From: Sulfomarinibacter sp963741385
GTDB taxonomy: Bacteria; Acidobacteriota; Thermoanaerobaculia; Thermoanaerobaculales; Sulfomarinibacteraceae
DNA length: 64,000 bases
NCBI GenBank assembly: GCA_963741385.1
Contig: CAVUHO010000010.1
Coordinates: forward strand, 62,001 to 126,000
Direction of reading: 5' to 3'
Position numbers and translations under genes: made by a program. Position 1 is the stretch's first letter. Every line of letters starts with the position of its first letter. Below the pieces are notes generated by a model that ran no database searches, was not told the DNA's origin, and saw only the letters and a program-made list of their open reading frames with translations. Positions 1 through 8,412 of the stretch are shown here, in pieces.

Positions 1-308
1 AGCAGCGCCGCCAGCCTGACCGGCGCCACCACCTCTTCGGGGCGATAGCCCTGGTAGAGATGGAATCGGCCGTTGAGCACCATCAAGGTCTCCTCGCCGC
101 GCCGCCACAGGGTGACGGTCTGGCGGTGGCCCATCAGGGTGTGGAGGGCAAAGGGCAGGACGTCCGCGAGGTCGACCTCGTCCGCCGCCTCCCAGCCCGG
201 GACGGACAGTTCGAGACCCGAACCGGCTACCAACAGGCCGCGCAGCCGCACCGGCCGATAGCGTTCACGAAAGGCCTCGGCGACCGCTCTCAAATCCCCG
301 GGAGTCAT
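1..308 (-). CDS. Purine nucleoside phosphorylase, N-terminal part (runs off left edge)
   Basis: Phosphorolysis of purine nucleosides for salvage in the cytoplasm. Only about the first 103 residues lie in the window. The visible end carries the family signature in order: VPGWEAA near residue 34, a GH-containing segment (LMGHRQTVTLW), then LNGRFHLYQGY followed by PVR, matching the PNP pattern in which a QGRFHxYEGY loop precedes a conserved PVR. The start is uncertain: ATG at 308 is chosen because a GGAG lies upstream, but an in-frame ATG at 320 is also possible. It follows argR on the same strand after about 40 bases, so it may be read from the arginine operon although its role is salvage. The catalytic part is outside the window. 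Confidence 0.8.
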   Translation of the reverse strand, partial: MTPGDLRAVAEAFRERYRPVRLRGLLVAGSGLELSVPGWEAADEVDLADVLPFALHTLMGHRQTVTLWRRGEETLMVLNGRFHLYQGYRPEEVVAPVRLAAL

Positions 309-349
309 GGTCTGACCCATCTCCGCGAGGGTAGCAGATTTCACGACGG

Positions 350-790
350 TCAATTCTGCAGGAGGGCCTCGAGCCGCTGCCGAACCCGGCGTGACGCCGC
401 TGCATCCGTCGTCGCCACGAAGATGGTGTCGTCGCCGGCCACCGTGCCCACGACGCCGCCAAGCTCGAGACGGTCGAGGGCCAACGCCACACCCTGGGCC
501 TCGCCCGCCGGAGTGCGCACCACCACCAGGTTGTCACCGGCGAGGGCGACCGACAACGTGTAGATCGCGATGCGCTGTTCGAGCGGGTCCCGGGAGGCCC
601 CATCTGCGGAGGGAGGAGCCCACCGCCCGCCGACCTTGACCAGCCCGAGGACGGCGATATCGCGGGACACGGACGCCTGGCTGGCCTCGATCCCGACGTC
701 GCCGAGGGCGGCCACCAGATCGTCCTGGGTCGCGAGCCGGCGGCTCGCGACCAGCGAGAGGATCGCCTCGCGGCGGCGTACCACGCTCAT
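350..790 (-). CDS. argR: Arginine repressor ArgR
   Basis: Arginine-responsive repressor, 146 residues, the usual family length. The N-terminal winged helix-turn-helix carries SQASVSRDI, and the C-terminal hexamerisation and arginine-binding domain carries VVRTPAGEAQ and GTVAGDDTIFV, both hallmarks of ArgR/AhrC. The start is the ATG at 790, which overlaps the argH stop as ATGA; an upstream in-frame extension is part of argH read in another frame. As the last arginine gene of the operon it should control its own expression. A plausible target is the dyad over the argG promoter at 9638-9651. Identity is very secure; the operator is inferred. Confidence 0.95.
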   Translation of the reverse strand: MSVVRRREAILSLVASRRLATQDDLVAALGDVGIEASQASVSRDIAVLGLVKVGGRWAPPSADGASRDPLEQRIAIYTLSVALAGDNLVVVRTPAGEAQGVALALDRLELGGVVGTVAGDDTIFVATTDAAASRRVRQRLEALLQN

Positions 791-2163
791 CGACCGGGGC
801 TCCGGCCGACCATGGCCGCGATGGCGGACTCGTATTTCTGACGGCGGAGATCCACGGTCTCTTGCCAATCCCCGGCGGCTCGATCGATCGCGACCAGAAG
901 ATTCGGGTCCCCCGCCGCTCCGGCGTAGCCCCTTGCTGCCAACAGCTCGGCGGCCGATATCGGCGGCATCTCAGTCCCCGCAGCAACCTCGCTCGCCACT
1001 TCCCGGTAGGCCGCACGAAAAGGCCGGCCCTTACGGACCCGTCGGCAGGTTTCGTCGGTCGCCAGAATCTCTCCGGTCACGGCACGCTCACACGCATCCC
1101 GGTCAACCTCGAGCCGAGGCACCGCGTGCGTTCCCATGCAAAGCATGCCCTTGACCGTGTCCAGACCTTCCATCAGCGGACCTTTGACCAGTTGGAGATC
1201 GCGATGATAGCCCCCCGGAAGACCGCCTGCAACCGCCATCGCCTGCCCGGCGAGCCCGCACAAAACCCCGGCGCGGCCGCGCATGAGCTCGAAGACGTCC
1301 GGGTTGCGTTTTTGCGGCATGATGCTCGAGCCGGTCGCAAGATCGCGCGGGAGGCGGAAAAAACCGAACTCATCGGATGCAAAGAGAACGACGTCCCAGG
1401 CCAACGCCCCCAGGTCGCGGGCAACTGTCCACAGCGACGAGAGAATCACCGCCTCGAGCTTGCCACGCCCGAGTTGGGCCGCGGTGACGCAGAGGCGGGG
1501 GCGGTCGAAACCCAGCTTGCCGGCCACCAGTTCCGGTTGCAGGGGCAGCGGCACTCCGTAGCCTGCGGCGCTCCCGAGCGGCGACACATCGGCGAGATCG
1601 GCGGCTGCCGCCAGGATGCCGAGGTCGTCGAGCAACGACTCGGCGTAGCCGCCCGCCCACAGGGCGACAGTCGACGGCATGGCCCGCCGCAGGTGGGTGT
1701 AGCCCGGCATGACCACATCGTTGTGGCGGCGCCCGAACTCCGTCAGAACCGCCACGATCTCGAGGACACCGTCCATTACCTCCAGGAGTTCGTGTTTTGC
1801 ATACAGCGAGAGCGCGGCCACGACCTGGTCGTTGCGCGAGCGCCCCGTATGGACCTTTTCGCCCACCTCGCCGAGGGCGCCCACCAGCCTCGCTTCGAGC
1901 GCCGTGTGGGCATCCTCGTCGGCGTCGGTCACCGTCAACCGGCCCGCCTCGGCGTCGGCCCAGGCCCGGCGCAGCTCTGCCACGAGTTGCTCACATTCGA
2001 CCGCAGTGAGGAGACCCGCGGCCTCCAACCCCTCGACGTGGGCGATCGTCCCCACCACGTCCCAGCCCAGGAGTCGCTGGTCCCAGCGTCGGTCAGCGCC
2101 GGCCGTGAAGTCGGCGACCGCGGCGTCGAGTTCCTTGCCCGAGCCCCACAAGGTCCGCGTCAT
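787..2163 (-). CDS. argH: Argininosuccinate lyase
   Basis: Splits argininosuccinate into arginine and fumarate, the last step of arginine synthesis. 458 residues, normal for the fumarase/aspartase superfamily enzyme. Visible signatures are VHTGRSRNDQV near residue 110, the substrate-loop motif GSSIMPQKRNPD near residue 275 and PLGSAAGYGVPLP near residue 190. The ATG at 2163 was chosen because it overlaps the upstream deacylase stop as ATGA and because the homologous region begins there with TLWGSG. Its own stop overlaps the argR start, so translation is probably coupled along the operon. Nothing looks damaged. Confidence 0.96.
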   Translation of the reverse strand: MTRTLWGSGKELDAAVADFTAGADRRWDQRLLGWDVVGTIAHVEGLEAAGLLTAVECEQLVAELRRAWADAEAGRLTVTDADEDAHTALEARLVGALGEVGEKVHTGRSRNDQVVAALSLYAKHELLEVMDGVLEIVAVLTEFGRRHNDVVMPGYTHLRRAMPSTVALWAGGYAESLLDDLGILAAAADLADVSPLGSAAGYGVPLPLQPELVAGKLGFDRPRLCVTAAQLGRGKLEAVILSSLWTVARDLGALAWDVVLFASDEFGFFRLPRDLATGSSIMPQKRNPDVFELMRGRAGVLCGLAGQAMAVAGGLPGGYHRDLQLVKGPLMEGLDTVKGMLCMGTHAVPRLEVDRDACERAVTGEILATDETCRRVRKGRPFRAAYREVASEVAAGTEMPPISAAELLAARGYAGAAGDPNLLVAIDRAAGDWQETVDLRRQKYESAIAAMVGRSPGR

Positions 2164-3233
2164 TTCAGCACCTCCGTCGCCAGCTCCAGGTAGAGTGCCG
2201 AGGCGCGCTCCACCTCGTCGAGCTCGATCCACTCGTCGGCGGTGTGCGACCGTCTCGAGTCACCCGGTCCCAGCTTGATCGCGTCGAGGTGACGCATGAA
2301 GACCCAGTCGGAGCAGGTGGGTGAGGCGAACGGACGCGCCTCCGGGCGCACCCGGCGAACCGCGGCAAGCAGGGCTGAGCCCTCCGGCGTCGCCGCCGGC
2401 ACCAGACGGTCGGAGATCACCTCGACCTGACCCGAAATCAAATCATCCACCCTCGAGATGATCTCCGCGTGTTCGTACGACGGCGTCGTTCGGATGTCGA
2501 GGACCGCCTCGCAGCGCGGCGGCGTCACGTTGCGCGCCACTCCAGCCTCGAGTAGGGTCGGCGTCACCACCACCTCGCCCAGCACAGGGTGCTCACGATC
2601 AAAGCGCAGATCGGCGAGTGCGACCAGGTCCCGGGCCGCGGCCAGGATGGCGTTCTCCGGCCGCGGCGACCGGTCCGCCGCCCAACCCGCGTGAAGCTGT
2701 TCACCTTCCCAGACCAGCCGCAACAGCAACTGACCGCGCTGCGCGATGCAGGGTTCGAGCGAGGTTGGTTCGCCGACCACCGCCGCGTCGGGCGTCATGC
2801 CGAGTCTCGCCAGGGCCAGTGGCATGGTCGTGTCGCGGGTCTCCTCGGAGTAGGTGGCCAACACCACGAGCCGGCCGCGAAGGGGGCCGCCCTCACCCGC
2901 AAGGCGCGCCGCCGCCGCCGTCATTGCGGCCACCGAGGCCTTGGCATCGATCGCGCCACGTGCCGTCAATCTGCCATCCGTCACGATCCCGGCGTAGGGG
3001 TCGACGGTCCAGCCGGCGCCCGGCGGCACCGTGTCGAGGTGCGAGGCCAAGAGCAGGGTCGGGCCATCGGCTGGCCCCTCCACCACGATGCGGACACACG
3101 AATCGTCGATCTCAGGGTGGAGCCCATGAGCCTTCGCCCAGTCGGCAACCACGGCCGCCGCACGGTACTCCTGCCCGGACGGGCTCGGCGCCCTCACCAG
3201 ATCGACCAGGAGCGCGGCTGCGTCAACTCTCAA
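2160..3233 (-). CDS. M20 metallo-deacylase of the ArgE/LysK type, probably acting on N-acyl-citrulline
   Basis: 357-residue zinc peptidase-fold deacylase. Metal and catalytic positions are visible: His65 in ASHLDTVPP, Asp96 in ARGAIDAKAS, the Glu130-Glu131 pair in YSEETRD and a late His in SHTADEW. The short length and the GAIDAK motif are closer to LysK/short ArgE proteins than to E. coli ArgE. Because the operon carries an N-acylornithine carbamoyltransferase instead of ArgF, the logical substrate is N-succinyl- or N-acetyl-L-citrulline rather than acetylornithine; this is inference. The start is TTG at 3233, overlapping the argB stop as TTGA. An amino-acid deacylase of other specificity cannot be excluded from sequence alone. 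Confidence 0.75.
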   Translation of the reverse strand: MRVDAAALLVDLVRAPSPSGQEYRAAAVVADWAKAHGLHPEIDDSCVRIVVEGPADGPTLLLASHLDTVPPGAGWTVDPYAGIVTDGRLTARGAIDAKASVAAMTAAAARLAGEGGPLRGRLVVLATYSEETRDTTMPLALARLGMTPDAAVVGEPTSLEPCIAQRGQLLLRLVWEGEQLHAGWAADRSPRPENAILAAARDLVALADLRFDREHPVLGEVVVTPTLLEAGVARNVTPPRCEAVLDIRTTPSYEHAEIISRVDDLISGQVEVISDRLVPAATPEGSALLAAVRRVRPEARPFASPTCSDWVFMRHLDAIKLGPGDSRRSHTADEWIELDEVERASALYLELATEVLK

Positions 3234-4147
3234 CGTTGCTCCTCGATGTATTCCGACCGTTCGACCTCGGCAACAATCATGGTGCCGCTACCGCTGCCGG
3301 TGAAGACCTCGACCAGGAGGGCATCCGGTACCCGGCCGTCGATAATGTGGGTGCGGCGGACGCCGCCCGCCACCGCCCGCAGACAGGCCTCCACTTTGGG
3401 TCGCATGCCACCGCGCACCATACCCGCGGCCAACATGGCCTCGAGATCTTCGGGTCCGGCAAAGGCGACCAGCGAGGAGGGATCGTCCGAGTCCCGCAAC
3501 AGACCGGGCGCTCCCGTCAGATAGATCAGCTTCTTGGCCGCAAGCGCCCGCGCGAGCGCCTCGGCCAGGGTGTCGGCGTTGATGTTGAGCGGCCTCCCCT
3601 CGCCGTCGGCGGCGAGCGAAGCCACGACCGGCACGTAGCCATTCGGCAACAGAAGCTCGATCAGCGACGGGTCGACCGCCACCACATCTCCGACCTCGCC
3701 GAAATCAACCACCCGCTCACTGCCATCGTCCTCGCGGACCGTGACCGGCGGCCGGCGGCGGGTTGTGACCAGCCCGGCGTCGATGCCTGAAAGCCCGACC
3801 GCGGGGACCCCGTGGGCGCGCAGAGCGGCCAGAATATCGACGTTGATCGTGCCGCTATACACCATCTTGGCGACTTCCAGCACCTCGGGGCTCGTCACTC
3901 TCCGGCCGGCCACGATCTCGGGCTCGATGCCGAGCCGCCGCGACAACGCAGAGGCCTGCGGTCCGCCGCCGTGGACCACCACGATGCGGATCGACAGCGA
4001 CTCCAGCAGGGCGATCTGGATCGCCACCTCGTCGAGAGCCTCCGGCGACGCCACCACCTCGCCGCCGAGCTTGATGACAAAAACCTGATCCCGGTACAAC
4101 CGGGTGTAGTCGAGGGCCTCCTTGAGGCCGGCCACGTGCTCGTTCAC
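3230..4147 (-). CDS. argB: N-acylglutamate kinase (ArgB family)
   Basis: Phosphorylates the gamma-carboxyl of N-acetyl- (or N-succinyl-) glutamate, second step of the acylated arginine route. 305 residues, amino-acid-kinase fold: lysine in VIKLGGEV, glycine-rich VVVHGGGPQ, and LNINADTLAEA near residue 190. The start is GTG at 4147, overlapping the stop of the carbamoyltransferase as GTGA; a longer in-frame reading would run into that gene. Whether the acyl group is acetyl or succinyl follows the carbamoyltransferase and cannot be read from this protein. Fully co-oriented with its pathway partners. Confidence 0.93.
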   Translation of the reverse strand: MNEHVAGLKEALDYTRLYRDQVFVIKLGGEVVASPEALDEVAIQIALLESLSIRIVVVHGGGPQASALSRRLGIEPEIVAGRRVTSPEVLEVAKMVYSGTINVDILAALRAHGVPAVGLSGIDAGLVTTRRRPPVTVREDDGSERVVDFGEVGDVVAVDPSLIELLLPNGYVPVVASLAADGEGRPLNINADTLAEALARALAAKKLIYLTGAPGLLRDSDDPSSLVAFAGPEDLEAMLAAGMVRGGMRPKVEACLRAVAGGVRRTHIIDGRVPDALLVEVFTGSGSGTMIVAEVERSEYIEEQR

Positions 4148-5166
4148 GATGTCCCTCCATCGAGCAGGTCTTCGAGCAGCGCCTGCTGCGCCCACAGGCG
4201 GTTTTCAGCCTGATCCACCACCACCGACCACGGCCCGTCGAGCACGCCGTCGGTAACCACCACGTTGCGCCGTACCGGCAGACAGTGGAGGAAAATCCCG
4301 TCACCGTCCCTCGTGGTATTCATCCTCGCTTCGTCGATCCGCCAGCCACGGTGGGGCGACCGCAGTTGGGCCTCGGCCACCGGGTCGCCGAAACAGCTCA
4401 GGGCGCCCCAGCTCTTGGCGTAGACGGCATCGGCGCCGCAGAGCGCGTCGTCAAGATCAGAACTCACCCGGACCGAGCCACCGGCGCGCGCCGCCGCCGC
4501 GCCCACCACTGCCATGTCCTCGGGGTCGAGGTCGTACCCCTCGGGCCGGGCCACCACGACCTCCATCCCGAGACGCGCCGCCGCCAAAGCTGCCGAAGCC
4601 GGCACGGCGGTGGGCAATGCCTTCGGATGAAAGGCCCAGGACAGCACGAACTTGCGGCCACGAACGTCACCGCCGAAACGCTCGCGCAGGGTGAGCGCAT
4701 CGGCGAGCCCCTGGCAGGGGTGGCGCCGGGCCGACTCGAGGTTGATCACGGGCACTCCGGCGTGGGCTGCAAATCCACGCACCACGGCGTCCTCGCGCGC
4801 TTCCTTCCAGGTCGCCGCCTTCGGAAAGGCGCGCACGGCCAGAACGTCGCCGTAGCGGCCGAGGACTCTCGCCGCCTCGATGAGGTGTTCGACGGTATCG
4901 CCGTCCATCACCACCCCTGGCCGGGTCTCGATGGCCCACGAGGAGCGACCCGGTTCGAGGACCACCATGTGCCCGTGGTGCCGGGCCATGGCGACCTCGA
5001 ACGAGGTCCTGGTCCGCAGCGAAGGATCGAAGAACACTCCCACCAATACCCGCCCTGCCAGCGACCGCGGCGCCGACCCGCCCTTGAGCTCGAGAGCTCG
5101 ATCGAGCAGGGCGAGAATGTCCGCGTCGGGCCAGTCGTCGGTGGCCAGAAAATGCCGGTAGGTCAT
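4144..5166 (-). CDS. argF': N-acylornithine carbamoyltransferase (predicted N-succinylornithine type)
   Basis: Carbamoylates an N-acylated ornithine to N-acyl-citrulline. 340 residues. It is not an ordinary ornithine carbamoyltransferase: the carbamoyl-phosphate loop reads FFDPSLRTRTSFE, followed by MDGDTVEH, RHPCQGLADAL, SWAFHPKALPTAV, YAKSWGALSCFG and HCLPVRRNVVVTD, the pattern of the Xanthomonas acetyl- and Bacteroides succinyl-ornithine enzymes. At the position that separates the two (Glu92 in the Xanthomonas enzyme, Pro in the Bacteroides one) this protein has Val92. Published mutants of the acetyl enzyme with Val at this site used succinylornithine, so succinyl specificity is predicted. 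ALPTAVP also resembles the succinyl enzyme. The ATG at 5166 overlaps the argD stop. Confidence 0.9.
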   Translation of the reverse strand: MTYRHFLATDDWPDADILALLDRALELKGGSAPRSLAGRVLVGVFFDPSLRTRTSFEVAMARHHGHMVVLEPGRSSWAIETRPGVVMDGDTVEHLIEAARVLGRYGDVLAVRAFPKAATWKEAREDAVVRGFAAHAGVPVINLESARRHPCQGLADALTLRERFGGDVRGRKFVLSWAFHPKALPTAVPASAALAAARLGMEVVVARPEGYDLDPEDMAVVGAAAARAGGSVRVSSDLDDALCGADAVYAKSWGALSCFGDPVAEAQLRSPHRGWRIDEARMNTTRDGDGIFLHCLPVRRNVVVTDGVLDGPWSVVVDQAENRLWAQQALLEDLLDGGTS

Positions 5167-6326
5167 CGCAACACCTCTTTGAGCGCGACCACGAATCGAT
5201 CGACCTCGTCGTCGCGAAGAACCAGCGGCGGCAGCAGCCGCACGACGCTGGGGTCGACCGCACTGCCCACCAGGATGCCGCGTTCGAACAGACTCACCTG
5301 AACCCCTCGCGCCGGACGGTCGAGATGGAGACCGAGCAGCAATCCCTTGCCGGTGATCCGAAGGACGGGCCCGACGTCGGCGAGAGCCCGGCGCAGGCGC
5401 AGCTCGAGGGCGGCCGCGCGCTCAGCCAACCCCTCGTCCCGCAGGATCTCGAGAGTGGCGACAGCCGCCGCCGCGGCCATCGGCCCACCCCCGAAGGTCG
5501 ATCCCAGATCGCCGTCACTCACGGTCATTGCCACCCGGCCGGACACCACCACCGCACCCATCGGCAGACCCGACGCAATGCCTTTGGCGAGGGTCAATAT
5601 ATCCGGAACCACCCGGTAGGCTTCAGCCGCGGTAAAGGCCCCGGTGCGGCCGCATCCGCACTGGACCTCATCGAAGAGGAGCAAAGCGCCCGTGGCGTCA
5701 CAGGCACGCCTCGCTTCGACCAGGGTCTCCCGCCGCAGGTCGCGCGCTCCGGCCAGACCCTGAACGGGCTCCAGAAGGACAGCGGCCACCTGGTCGTTGA
5801 CCAGGGCCGCGAGGGCCTCCGGGTCGTCAAACGGCGCGACCGCCGTCAGATCGACGAGGTTCTGGCCGCCGCTCTTCTCCGCCAGCTTGCGGTAGCGCGG
5901 CAGGCCACTGGCGGCCAGAGTGGCCAGCGTGCGGCCGTGGAAGCCGCCCTCCATGACGACCAGCCGGCGACGGCCGGTGACCCGTCGCGCCAACTGCAGC
6001 GCGACGTCGTTGGCTTCCGCGCCCGAGTTGACGAGGAACGTCTGTTCGAGACCGGGCGGGGTGAGTTCCGCCAACAGTTCATGAACCCGGTCGCGAACGG
6101 TCAACGGCACCGCGTTGGAGTAGAAGAGCAGCTGTTCGGCCTGTTCACGAACCGCGGCCACCACCTTCGGATGGCAATGGCCCGTGACCGCCACCGCGTG
6201 GCCGCCATAGAGATCGAGATATTCGCGCCCGTCGGCCGCCACCAGCGTCGAGCCCGAGCCCCGCTGCGGCTCCAATCGCAAGCGCGGGTAGACGGGGAGT
6301 TCCACAGGACGCACTGCGGTCAGCAT
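5163..6326 (-). CDS. argD: N-acylornithine aminotransferase (ArgD)
   Basis: PLP aminotransferase converting N-acylglutamate semialdehyde to N-acylornithine. 387 residues, class-III fold: VNSGAEANDVALQLAR near residue 95, GGFHGRTLATLAASG near residue 125, FDEVQCGCGRTG near residue 212 and the PLP lysine in LTLAKGIASGLPMGA. The ATG at 6326 lies seven bases inside the end of argC, and the stop overlaps the next gene's ATG. A longer in-frame reading upstream would lie entirely within argC and is not needed. In species using succinylated intermediates the same family acts on succinylornithine, so specificity is left open. Confidence 0.93.
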   Translation of the reverse strand: MLTAVRPVELPVYPRLRLEPQRGSGSTLVAADGREYLDLYGGHAVAVTGHCHPKVVAAVREQAEQLLFYSNAVPLTVRDRVHELLAELTPPGLEQTFLVNSGAEANDVALQLARRVTGRRRLVVMEGGFHGRTLATLAASGLPRYRKLAEKSGGQNLVDLTAVAPFDDPEALAALVNDQVAAVLLEPVQGLAGARDLRRETLVEARRACDATGALLLFDEVQCGCGRTGAFTAAEAYRVVPDILTLAKGIASGLPMGAVVVSGRVAMTVSDGDLGSTFGGGPMAAAAAVATLEILRDEGLAERAAALELRLRRALADVGPVLRITGKGLLLGLHLDRPARGVQVSLFERGILVGSAVDPSVVRLLPPLVLRDDEVDRFVVALKEVLR

Positions 6327-7363
6327 GGCGCCAACCCGGGAAACGCCAGACCGGACTCCTCGCCGAGACCAAGCGCCAGGTTCATGCACTGGACCGCCTG
6401 CCCGGCGGCCCCCTTGACCAGATTGTCGATGGCAACCAGCACCACTACCTCCTTGCCGTCGTCGGGCGCCGCCACGTGCAGATGCGCGTGGTTGGTGCCG
6501 ACGACAGCGCTGATTTCGGGCGGCGTTTCGATCACGTGCACGAAGGGTCGTCCGGCGTACGCCTCATGTGCGCGAGCTACGAGGTCCGCGGGGCTCATCT
6601 CCACGCGCGCCCTCAGGGTGAGGTGGATCCCCCGCACCATGGGCGCCGAGTGGGTCAGGAGCCGGCACGCCGGCGCGCCGTCACCGCACCAGGCCCGCAG
6701 TCGTTGGTCGAGCTCGACCTCGTGGCGGTGCCCTTGGAGGGCGTAGGCGAAGAAATTGTGGGCCCGCCTGGGGTGGTGGGTGGTGGCCCTGGGCTGGTTG
6801 CCGGAGCCCGACGACCCGGTGACCGCGAAGCACACCGGGTCTGAGTTCGGATCGAGGGCGTCTGCAACCGCCCACAGCGCGAGCATGGACGCGGTGGCGA
6901 AGCACCCCGGCACAGCCACCCGCCGGACACCGGCCAATGCCGGCCCCTCCACGTCGGCCAGACCGCAGGAAAAACCGGCGAGCGCGTCCGGGCGACTGTG
7001 CGGCCCATACACCTTTTCGCTGACCCGGAGGTCATTGAGGCGAAAGTCCGCGGCAGTGTCCACCACGAGCCCGGGTTTGCCGTCCTCGATTTCGGCCAGA
7101 AGGTGCTGCGAACGACCGTGTGGCAGCGCCATGAAGACCACGTCCGCCCACTCACCGGCAGCCCGGGGATCGCTGTCTTCGAAGACCGGACACCCCGAAC
7201 CGAGGTTCACCAGTGATGGGTGCACCTCGCCCCACGACGCACCGGCCCGGCTGCGCGACATGGCGCGCACCTCGGCGACCGCCGGGTGGCCGGCGAGCAG
7301 CCGCAGGAGTTCGCCGCCCACATAACCCGTTCCTCCCAGCACTGCGACTCGAAGATCAGCCAT
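6320..7363 (-). CDS. argC: N-acylglutamyl-phosphate reductase (ArgC)
   Basis: NADPH-dependent reduction of N-acylglutamyl phosphate to the semialdehyde. 347 residues. The Rossmann motif VLGGTGYVGGELLRLL opens the protein, and the catalytic cysteine sits in VAVPGCFATAS near residue 155, followed by GSSGSGNQP and HRHEVELDQ. The ATG at 7363 starts eight bases before the end of the upstream P-loop gene. C-terminal NLVKGAAGQAVQ is the usual ArgC ending motif. No defects seen. Confidence 0.95.
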   Translation of the reverse strand: MADLRVAVLGGTGYVGGELLRLLAGHPAVAEVRAMSRSRAGASWGEVHPSLVNLGSGCPVFEDSDPRAAGEWADVVFMALPHGRSQHLLAEIEDGKPGLVVDTAADFRLNDLRVSEKVYGPHSRPDALAGFSCGLADVEGPALAGVRRVAVPGCFATASMLALWAVADALDPNSDPVCFAVTGSSGSGNQPRATTHHPRRAHNFFAYALQGHRHEVELDQRLRAWCGDGAPACRLLTHSAPMVRGIHLTLRARVEMSPADLVARAHEAYAGRPFVHVIETPPEISAVVGTNHAHLHVAAPDDGKEVVVLVAIDNLVKGAAGQAVQCMNLALGLGEESGLAFPGLAPC

Positions 7364-8412
7364 GGCTGCGAACCGCCTCGAGCACCACCCGGACGAGCTC
7401 GCCGTCGCCGCGCCGCGCGTTGGCCGCCGGCAGCTTCAGATGTTCGCGGATGAAACGGCAGCCGATCTCGTTGTCGGTCGCGGGACCCGACACGAACCGT
7501 CGGCACGAGTCCGAATCTTTCCTCGAGCAGCCGCGCCGCGCCCCAGCTTCCCACCTGATCCGGTGCGCAGCACACGAGGGCCGCAAACCGGCCTGTGAGA
7601 GCGCGGTCAAAGAGCAACTCCGCGACCCCGTATTCGCCGAGGATTCCGTCGCCCAGTTCGGCCACGACCACCTGCGGCCTGCAACGTCGTCCGATCTCAT
7701 TGAGCAGCCCGTAGGCGGTCGACAGCGCCGCACGAGCGTCGGTCGAGACCACCCCGGCATCGTTGAAGGTCAGAGCCTCGACGGCGCCGGCGTCGAGCAT
7801 CGACAGCGCGTCTCTGCGCAGCGAAACCCCGGTCAGCTTGACACCCGCGACGCGCAGCCCGGCGCGGGTCAGTCCACGGACGATCTCGCTCGCCGCCACC
7901 GTCTTGCCGGAGTCCATGCAGGTCCCCGCCACCGCGACCACCGGGGCGCCTCCTTCCAGCGTTTCCGCCTGCGGCACCGCATCGTCGCGGATGGTCGCCG
8001 GCCTGCCGACCCGGTCGCCGGTCTTCGGAAACGTCAGGACCGCCCCGAGCACCTCGGCGTCAAACGGGGGCCCGAGGTCCGGGTTGATCGCGGTGCACTT
8101 CCCGAGCACGCCGCCGAGGTTCAGGATCTGGACGACGTCGCCCTGCGACAGCTCGTGTGGCACCTCCCCGGCGTAACCCCGAAGGGCGCGCCGCGAACCG
8201 AGGACGCCCGCCACCACATCCCCGCTGCGCAGGCGGACCATGCGACCGGTGAGGTCTTCGACCTGGTTGTAGACCGGTTTGTCGGTCAACACCCGGACGG
8301 CGAGTACGCAGCCCTCGTCAGCCACGATCTCCGGGCCAACCAGGACATCCGGCCCGAGCCGGGCATTGCGGGTGGACGAGGCGATGCGGTCGAGACGGAG
8401 CTTGGATGTCAC
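7356..8412 (-). CDS. P-loop protein of unknown function inside the arginine operon; one frame break
   Basis: About 351 residues once a single extra base near 7490-7505 is allowed for; the frame moves from a segment ending LVPTVR to one beginning FVSGPATDNEIG and finishing near argC. Residues 1-140 form an apparent beta-rich domain without a family I recognise. From about residue 150 there is a Walker A motif, AGTCMDSGKT, then VAGVKLTG, a DAGAVEAL segment and VVVAELGDGILGEYG, an arrangement like dethiobiotin-synthetase or DUF1611-type P-loop proteins. The start is GTG at 8412, overlapping the argG stop as GTGA. Position between argG and argC, in an operon lacking an obvious N-acylglutamate synthase, makes a role in arginine synthesis likely but unproven. 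Confidence 0.7.

Noticed and set aside
4144..5166. Ordinary ornithine carbamoyltransferase (argF)
   Set aside because: SLRTRTSFE, MDGDT and HCLPVRRN patterns and the ALPTAVP segment belong to the acylornithine enzymes, not OTCase.
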